Shown: positions 56,692-64,000 of the stretch, one piece after another
How positions within the stretch are numbered: the stretch's first letter is position 1
How the letters are laid out: every line of letters starts with the position of its first letter
Assembly (NCBI GenBank): GCA_002104985.1
Contig: MCGO01000005.1
Location: 558,001 to 622,000 of the forward strand
DNA: 64,000 nucleotides
Reading direction: 5' to 3'
DNA from: Rhizoclosmatium globosum
Taxonomy: Eukaryota > Chytridiomycota > Chytridiomycetes > Chytridiales > Chytriomycetaceae
The notes under the pieces: model-generated
Database searches by the model: none
The model's input: only the letters and a program-made list of their open reading frames with translations
What the model was told of the DNA's origin: nothing
Position numbers and translations under genes: made by a program

Positions 56692-58277
56692 ATGAAGGAG
56701 GAAACTACTGACTATGGCATCATGGTAGACAATCCTGGGCCCTTATCAATCCGTTCGGCCTCGGGCCATCCCCTGACAACCGCACAATCGTTGAAAATGC
56801 TATGGACAGGCATCCTGTACTATAACATTGCATCATGCATCTTTGTGCCCCTTGGGATCATATCGCACCTCCTCAAATGGGGTAAGTGGGTCTAATTGAG
56901 ATAAGTGCGCACTCAACCCACTTTATAAATGCGAAAGGCGATGTTCCAACGTTCGTTTTGAATGTACTTGCTATTATGCCGCTTGCCAAGATGCTCGATT
57001 ATTGCACAGATCAGCTATCGATGCAAATTGGGGAGACGTTGGGAGGCTTGTTAAATGCGTAAGAATGGTCTATAGTCCGCAATAACTAAGCAATATTTAG
57101 TACGATGGGAAATGCAGTTGAGTTGATTGTTGGTGTGTTGGCACTCAAGGGTGATGAGCTTCGAGTTGTTCAAGCTTCTTTGATTGGATCCATGTTGTCG
57201 AATATGCTTCTCGTTTTGGGTCTATGTTTCCTCTGCGGTGGCCTCTTTCCATATCGCAAGAACGGTTACCAAAAGTTCGATGTCGATAAGTCGAATGTGA
57301 ACAATGGTCTTCTCACTGTTGTGATATTGGGCTTCATCGTACCAACTGCATTCAATATGACCCTCCAAGAAACTGACACCCAATCAATTCTATCGATTTC
57401 TCGCGGAACAGCCACAGTGCTGCTTGTGACCTATGTCGCCTTCTTGGTTTTCCAGCTGTCAACAAACCCAGATGGAAACTTGGTCACACCAGCTGATATG
57501 AAAAAAGAGGCACTCGCACTCGCAGAACCTGATTCTCCTGTTGCAGAGCTCACTGTGGTCAATACCAGACACAATATGATTCGTGGACTATCATTCAATT
57601 CAAACACAAGTCTGGGTACGACTCCATCTCGTAACACACCAAGACCCAGTCTTAGAGTTATTAGAGATCCTTCCTTCCACTCGGTTGCGCGCACACCGAC
57701 CTATCACTCTGCCGCACGAAAATCCTTAAAAGAAAGACAAGACGAAGAAGATGTTCCAGAAGTCCTTGGATGGATCGCTATGGTTGCATTGTTGGTGACG
57801 ACAGTTGTTATCGGGGTTTGCGCGGAATTCCTGGTTGATTCGTTAGATGGTTTGTCAGCGAAAGCTGGCCTTTCAAAGACATTTATTGGTATCATTATCT
57901 TACCAATTGTCGGAAATGCTGCGGAGCATGTTACAGCTGTTAGTGCAGCTATGCGAAACAAAATGGACTTGGTTATTGCTGTTGCCGTTGGATCTAGCAT
58001 GCAAATCGCATTGCTTGTCACTCCTGTTCTCGTCTTGGTTGGATGGATGATGGGAAAAGAGTTGACACTCGACTTCGAATTGTTTGAAACTGCAGTCCTG
58101 TTCGTTAGTATTTTCGTGGTCTCGACTTTGATTGCGGTATGTTTTTTGCCTTATTTCATAACCTTTTCATTAAGATTCTTTTTAATGCAGGATGGAAAGA
58201 CCAACTGGTTGGAAGGTTGGATGTTGCTGGCTTCATACACCATCATTTCGGTGGCTTTTTTCTTTGTCAAAGATTAG
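56692..58277 (+). CDS. Vacuolar Ca2+/H+ exchanger, CAX/VCX1 family (array copy 3, long linker)
   Basis: Exons 56692-56881, 56938-57058, 57101-58136 and 58191-58277. The first in-frame ATG is at 56692; the frame is open to 56620 without one. Both alpha motifs (GNAVELIVG and GNAAEHVTAV) are intact. The central cytosolic linker is some 55 residues longer than in the other copies and is Ser/Thr/Arg-rich (TPSRNTPRPSLRVIRD), a likely phosphorylation and regulatory segment. Transporters of this family are regulated through such loops and N-termini; that role here is inference. Confidence 0.95.
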
Positions 58278-58467
58278 ACTTTCTCTTTTCTGTTCTCATG
58301 TGTAGTAAAATTGGAAACTTTCTCTATTGGAATGTGGCGGTGGATCTAGGCTCGATCCAGCCTCCTCTTTCGCTCGGAGAAAATGCCAAAAAAAGAGAGG
58401 AGAGGCTGCACGAGCTACGGTGGATCAAGGACTGAAACAATCTTTTTCTCGCCCACTAAACAAAGTT

Positions 58468-60015
58468 ATGCCACCAAAACACGAGAGCAACGAGGAGCTC
58501 CTTCCGCCATCCGACTTCATCCAAGCGACAGGAAGTGCCCAGTCCTCTGTCCGTGCGTCTAACTAGAACCTTCCTCTGAATCACAAATGCGATACTGAAC
58601 TCGAACCAAACCACAGTCTCAGTCCCAGGCACTGACAACGGCCTCATTGCCCCGCTTTCGACCATCCAACTGAGCCACGAGACGCTGTCACAGTCAAATC
58701 AAGCTTCTACGCAATGTGGAGAGCTAACTTGGCCCTCAATATCATGGCTGCAATCTTCACTCCTCTGGGCATACTCAGCGCCGCCCTGGATTGGGGTTAG
58801 AGCACATCCAACATTAACTTTGTTACTAAAGTAGCTCTGTATTGATAGGCGATATTCCACGTTCATCCTCAACTTTCTTGCTATCGTTCCATTAGCAAAG
58901 ACTTTAGATTTCACAACAGATCAGCTTTCTATGCGTGTGGCCAAACAATGGGAGGCTTGTTGAATGCGTGAGTGATGTTTGATGCACTAATTGGTGCTGA
59001 ATGTCTTTGGTAGAACATTTGGAAACTTTGTTGAACTGATTGTCGGAGTCCTTGCCCTCAAAGACGGTCTTCTCCGAATAGTTCAAGCTTCGTTGATTGG
59101 TTCAATTCTCTCAAACTTGCTCTTGGTTCTTGGTCTCTGTTTCTTTTGCGGAGGAATGTTCCCATACGCTGAGAACCAGTATCAAAAGTTCAATGTGGAT
59201 AACGCGAATGTTCAGTCGGGTCTTTGGCCGTTGTGTTCTTGGGATATGTTATTCCAGCTGCATTTCAGCAGAGTAGTAACTCGGAAAACACGAGTGTCCT
59301 TGAACTTTCACGCGGCACTGCGTTTATGCTCCTCATAACTTATATCGGATACTTGGTTTTGAGCTCAAAACGAATCCAGACGGCCTTGTAATCACCCCAA
59401 AAGATAGGAAAGATGGAATCACCAGTGCACAAATCTTGGAAAAGCGTAAGCAACAAGCTATTGATGATAATGAAGAAGAGGAAGAAGAAGTACCTATCAC
59501 GTTGGCATGGGTTTCGTTAGTGGCCTCGTTGGTGTAACAGTCGTGATTGGGATTTTGGCTGAATTCTGGTTGGGAGTTTGGAGGGACTAAGTGAGCAAGC
59601 TCACATCAGCAAGACTTTTATCGGTGTTATTCTTCTTCCTATCGTTGGAAATGCGTCGGAGCATTTGACTGCTGTGAGCTCTGCGATGCGAAACAAGATG
59701 GACTTGGTTATTGCTGTTGCAGTTGGCTCAAGTATGCAGATTGCCTTGCTCGTAACACCGCTTCTCGTATTGATTGGATGGATGATTGGACAGCCTTTGA
59801 CCATGGACTTTCAATTGTTTGAAACAGCTGTGCTGTTTGTGACTATCTTTGTTGTTTCCACTCTGATTTCCGTAAGTACTAGATTTTGTTCATTTTGCTT
59901 TAAAGCCATTTAATCTATTTTGACAATAGGACGGGCGAACCCATTGGTTGGAGGATGGATGTTGTTGACTTCATACCTAATTATTGCTGTCGCATTTTAC
60001 TACGTCAAAGATTAG
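58468..60015 (+). CDS. Vacuolar Ca2+/H+ exchanger, CAX/VCX1 family (array copy 4, eight apparent frame breaks)
   Basis: The whole gene is present from MPPKHESNEELL at 58468 to FYYVKD at 60015. Introns sit at the family positions (58555-58617, about 58797-58849, 58968-59013 and 59873-59930). The frame is lost at about 58685, 58859, 58939, 59223, 59358, 59521, 59573 and 59951. In every case one base added at or beside a short run of the same base restores the sequence of copies 1-3. There are no nonsense substitutions or insertions. The c-2 motif reads GNASEHLTAV, and the c-1 motif reads GNFVELIVG, with Phe in place of Ala. The stop codon overlaps the stop of the convergent PPR-like gene. Confidence 0.8.
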
Positions 60016-62851
60016 AAGGATTTTTTTTGAGGAATCTCTTGCAATAAATTATTATTCTTTTTCGCAGACATCAGAAAGCGAGGCCAAAACAAGTTACACC
60101 ACTCAACAAACTCATCCCTATCACTCACCCTCCCCAGCTTATCCAAACCAGTTAAAATAGTCTCATACATTTTCCGCGTTGGCCAAACCCCCTTCAAATA
60201 ATCAACTTGACAATCCCTCACCCCAATCTGCTTCGCAAACGCAATAGCCGCATCAACACGCCCGCACCGCAATAAGGCCTCCAAATACGAGTTACAATGA
60301 TTCTCGGTAATAACAAACCCAGACACAGTACCATGCCACGCAACAACCTCTTCCCACGCTTCATTCAACCCAGCAATATGGTTCCGATACCCAAAACTAT
60401 CCAAATACAAGCAAACAATCGACTCACGAACACGTCCTGGTCCTGACACCTTAACCGCCTCTCGCCACAGATGCACGACTCTCGAGTAACCACCTCCATA
60501 CGCGTGTGCCATCATCTGCACGGACAGGAACTTGTCAGTCATTGAGTCACCCCTGCTTCGAGTTGATATTGTTTCAAAAAGTGTTCGGTAGCTTTGACGT
60601 CTCCTGCGCGAGCGGCTTTTGAAACGAGGATGAGGGACATGGTTTCCCATTCGTTGCTTGAGGGGGCTATGTTTGTGCGGACGCGAATTTCGGTGAGGAG
60701 TGAGGAGACGTCTTTCCAGGTTGTGGTGGGGTCGTTTGCGACGACGGAGAGGAGGGCGCTGGAGACGAGGATGTCGGTTGTGACTGTTGGGTCTGTTTCA
60801 ATGAAACGGGTGAACCAGTCATTTGCGGTTTGGCGGTTTCGCATGCAGTAATGACAACGGCGAATACTTTGTGTGGGATTCGGAAGTTGTCTGATTTCTT
60901 TGCAGATGCAGCCATTCGTGCGTTCCAGGCTGCAATTGCGTGTGGTTTTCGTTGTGTTTGATACAGGTTGCAAGGTATGCTCCGAGAATGTCAGAATCAA
61001 GTGTGAGTGGTTCCTTCAGGGCGATTTCACGACAACTATTGATTTTCTTGATTATCGGCGGCGAAACCAGATCTTTTGGCGACCCGTTTTTTATCAGCGT
61101 GTAGATTACTGAGTGATGGTCTGCTGGTTTTAAGAAGGTAAGGTTTTTTGCCAGATGCACTTTTGCATCTTTCCAGCGACCGCAAGAAACCAAGTTTTGG
61201 ATATACGTCTTATGCAAAGTAGAGAGTCCAGGATGTATTTGGTGCCTGTAGCGAAACTCCCGATTCCTGATTGAAACCTCAACACCAATTTCTGACATTC
61301 CTCTGGCGCATTCAATTTCGCAAACGCATTCATGATATGAACAACTATAGTTTTGTGAATTAATTTGTGAGAAGACTGAATCGAACAAACAATGGATAAA
61401 CTTACAAGGCAACACGGCTTCCTCCTTTCTCAAAACATCATCATTTTTCAAGCCTTCTACCATGTCAAGGACATCGACAGCCTCCTGTACCAACCGCATA
61501 TCCGGATACTGCCCTCTATGATCCCACACAAGAGCGCGAATCCGATACGAAAGCGAGAGCACGGTTTCTGGAACCCACGTTCTTGCATCAGCATACTCAA
61601 CCGCTTAACCTGCGCAACATTCCCTTGACCCGCCGCAACACGAAGCAATCCGTTATAATACACAGCATCTGGTGTCACATTTCCCGAAGCACACCAAGTC
61701 TCATGAATCTCATGCACTTTGTCCCAGTTGTTTTCATTTGCATAACCAGTGGAAAGGATTGAGACAGTTACGATAGAAGGACGAGTTTTGAAGCGTTCCA
61801 TTTCGGAGAGAACCCATGCGAAATCATTTGTGACGGAGGTGGAGGTTCGGTGTTGAAGGAAATCGTGGAAGATTGGGTAATTTGGTGTTAACCCTCGATC
61901 CAACAGTTTCTCGTACCATTCCTTTGCTTCCTCCACATTTCCATTCTCAAGTGCGCGTTTGATGAGTGCGGAGAAAGAGGAAAGGTTATGTTGTAGTGGT
62001 TTTGCGGCAAAGTTGGAGCATGCGACAAGTTGGTTCTGAATGATGGATTGTACATCTTCCTCAACAACCATTTTTCCGTCTTCAATTCCCTTAAGCAGGA
62101 TTCAGAATGTATTGTTTTGAGTATTGTTTGCCGCAAGTGTATTGAACAGCTTCCCAGATACTACCGTATTTGAAGTCAATCGCTTCTGCTATTTTAGGGT
62201 CCAGTTTGTCGGGAAATTCCACGCCCATCCAAACAGCTTCCTTCACGCGTTTCAAGATGCGCATCCACTCTCTCGTTTCGGCATGACTCCATGAGAGCCA
62301 GGATCTCGATTGAAACTGATTTGTATAATTTGATTTCGAGTAACATAACGGATTGCGTATTTGTGTAAGTTGTTGGAATTTTCAGGGTGAGAATCCAATG
62401 CCCAATTTGCGTCGTTGACTGTTGTGTCGCTCTCAAACGACTTTTGATGACGAACAAAATTCGCGTCTGCGTTGAGAAACATAACTGCTGAGTCCTTTCG
62501 CAATGCTCCACAGACCGTCGCCATTCTTGTGCGGCCAATATCGCAAGGAGAGAATACTGAAGGGCTCCCACAGGACGGGCATTGAGTGTATTGTTTTGGA
62601 TTTGTTGTTTTTCTTGATTGCATTCGTGCATTTTGAGACAAGTTCAGAGATGGAGTCAAGGGGGAGAGAGGGGATTTTGCAAGAGTGAGTAGGAGGGTTT
62701 CAGTTGCGAGGAAGGAGAAGGATGGAGGAAACGAGACTTTATTTGCAGGAGCGGTCTCGAAGGTTTATAGTTGGACGATGAGAGGAGTTGGCAGTGCTGG
62801 AGTGGAGGAATTTGTCGTTGGAGACGTGTGGTGCTTATGAGGAAGAGACAT
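60012..62851 (-). CDS. PPR-repeat protein, probably mitochondrial (several apparent frame breaks)
   Basis: Helical-pair repeats of about 35 residues are visible across the span: SSFSALIKRALENGNVEEA, TPNYPIFHDFLQH, TVSILSTGYANENNWDKV, VYYNGLLRVAAGQGNVAQV, GLSTLHKTYIQNLVSCGRW, HNSYLEALL-like NHCNSYLEALLRCGRVDAA, and MYETILTGLDKLGRV. These are typical of pentatricopeptide proteins that bind organellar RNA. The 5' end (62650-62851) is Ser/Arg/Leu-rich, like a mitochondrial presequence, but the start is not certain. The frame changes near 61570, 61263, 60941, 60830 and 60550; each is repaired by one base. Two further breaks near 62105 and 62660 do not fit that pattern. One intron lies at about 61345-61405. 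Confidence 0.7.
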
Positions 62852-62932
62852 GATTTCAAGAAAGTGTCAACTGTGATTTGAAGGGATTGCGCAGTGGGAA
62901 TCCCAATCGTACAGGGACCAATAGCATTGCAT

Positions 62933-63805
62933 TTACATCCTCTCGCGACACTTCAGTATGGATTTCGAAGGATTAAAAAGGGGAGGCCCCAGTAGAAGTT
63001 GCTTCACAATATGGTTTGTTATGATGGCAGTCGATGCAGATGACGCGAGAAACCATGTTTGGACATCTTCGAATAGAATTTGGGTACTGTGAGAATTGAA
63101 GATATCCATGAAGGTAGCTGACAAGTGATTATGCAACTCCTTGTCCTTTGCAAGGTCGAGTTTGGCTAAATTCTTGACTATATAGGCAAGAAGGACACGA
63201 GTAGCCTGACGTCCAAGACAAAGGAAACTTGCTGATTGGGTTGAGGTTTCAGATATTCTTTGTTTGGTTTCAACGTGTTTGCCATCAGATGCAGAAGCAC
63301 GGCGGCATTGACAGCATCCAACAAAATCTTTAGATTCGAGTTACGTTTCGCGTTTATGATGAGAGCATTCGCGATTTGAGGAATGTTTTTGTTTTCAGCA
63401 CAATCGCGAGCGAGTTTGACGAGCATTTGAGACGGTGAGTGTTCAGGATTGAGAGCAAAGAGGAAGTATTTGCGATCGGCGAAGACGAGGCGACACGAGG
63501 CCGCGTGAACACGCCTAAGGACGGGCGGGCGCGAGAGATAGGCGGCGTGGAGGGCGGCGCGCAGAGAAGCGACGTGGGCGAAAGTGGCGGCGGTGGCGTC
63601 GAGCGGCTTTAGCGATGCGAGGCGGAGTGCGGACGTTGGTCGGAGGCTGTTTGGTTGGTGGTTGGTTTTTGGTTGGTGGTTATGTAGAGGTGGCGAGTTA
63701 CCGCCATTCGTGCGACATCTTCTGCACGGCATCCCACTGCTGCTGGACGGCCTGTTGCTCAACGAGTGAGGCGATTCTTGTCCAGTTGGTGGTGCTGCCA
63801 CTCAT
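62933..63805 (-). CDS. Uncharacterised helical protein (one apparent frame break)
   Basis: Starting at the ATG at 63805, exon 1 encodes MSGSTTNWTRIASLVEQQA and ends at an intron whose acceptor CAG precedes LRPTSALRLASLKPLDA. The long second exon is Ala/Leu-rich and helical (FAHVASLRAALHAAYLS, IANALIINAKRNSNLKILLD). It loses its frame near 63225 and resumes with SFLCLGRQATRVLLAYIVK and HNHLSATFMDIFNSHSTQI, to a stop at 62933. I do not recognise the family. Helical repeats (ARM/HEAT-like) are possible, but no motif proves it. It shares a 60-bp divergent promoter region with the MYND gene. Confidence 0.6.
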
Positions 63806-63865
63806 TTCATTTCAAGTTCAGTGAAGTGTTAATCAGAAGAAAAGAAAGAAGACACAATCCAACCA

Positions 63866-64000
63866 ATGTCTTCAGTGCCCTGCTCCACGTGCGGCAACCC
63901 AGCCCTCTTTGTGTGTTCGCTGTGTCCATCAGACGATCTTGCATCGGCGGCAAAGTACTGCAGCGAGGCCTGTCAGCGATCACACTGGCCCACGCACAGA
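63866..64000 (+). CDS. MYND zinc-finger protein (5' end only)
   Basis: The frame opens at the ATG at 63866 and runs off the window. The 45 visible residues form nearly a whole MYND finger: CSTCGNPALFVCSLC, then KYCSEACQRSHWPTHR, with the CxxC...CxxC...CxxxC...HxxxH spacing. MYND fingers bind Pro-rich peptides and occur in SET-domain methyltransferases and many fungal regulators; the rest of the protein is needed to say more. Confidence 0.85.
   Translation, partial: MSSVPCSTCGNPALFVCSLCPSDDLASAAKYCSEACQRSHWPTHR

Noticed and set aside
58468..60015. CAX copy 4 as a simple decayed pseudogene
   Set aside because: Eight lesions are all single-base losses with no nonsense substitution and intact splice sites; sequence error is at least as likely, so it is kept as a CDS with reservations.

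Overview
The window is nuclear DNA from a zoosporic, chytrid-like fungus. Genes are packed on both strands and are split by short GT-AG introns, mostly 40-60 nt, often with a CTAAC/CTGAC-type branch site. The fungal markers are a division-II chitin synthase, an Nma111-type HtrA protease, a Ran1/Ksp1-like kinase, Vps27 and a VCX/CAX transporter array. A DM10-domain EFHC/Rib72-like axonemal protein and a kinesin-8 point to a flagellated stage. There is nothing bacterial: no operons, CRISPR or rRNA. I saw no tRNA.

Layout. 0-11.1 kb: three members of one membrane-protein family with a C-terminal LEA2/NHL-like domain (1-191 partial, 347-2175, 9709-11143). Between them lie a secreted EXORDIUM-like protein, a GPI-type cupredoxin, kinesin-8 and a protein kinase. 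11.17-15.27 kb: a DIRS-order tyrosine-recombinase retrotransposon with the split direct repeats A1...B1-A2-B2 typical of Ngaro/PAT elements. 15.4-25.7 kb: a Ran1-like kinase, the pseudouridine synthase PUS7, an EFHC-like protein and ESCRT-0 VPS27. 26-29 kb: a tandem family of F-box proteins with plant-type LRRs, plus a broken relic. 29-39 kb: an Rtt106-like histone chaperone, a cysteine-rich multi-pass receptor-like protein, a DCAF8/WDTC1-like WD40 protein, a SURF4/Erv29 cargo receptor, a small membrane protein and an RWD-RBR ubiquitin ligase. 39-53 kb: a chitin synthase, a three-RRM protein, two tandem oligopeptide transporters and NMA111. 53.5-60 kb: four tandem Ca2+/H+ exchangers. 60-64 kb: a PPR-like protein, an uncharacterised protein and the start of a MYND-finger gene.

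The main cross-cutting observation concerns reading frames. Every gene between about 1 and 28 kb reads cleanly once its introns are removed. From about 28.4 kb to 63.2 kb, twelve otherwise well-conserved genes carry roughly 30 frame breaks. Nearly all are explained by one missing base at or next to a short homopolymer, and no substitutions need be invoked to restore the frame. I infer residual long-read consensus errors rather than thirty real mutations. These genes are therefore listed as probable intact loci with their breaks described, not as confirmed pseudogenes.
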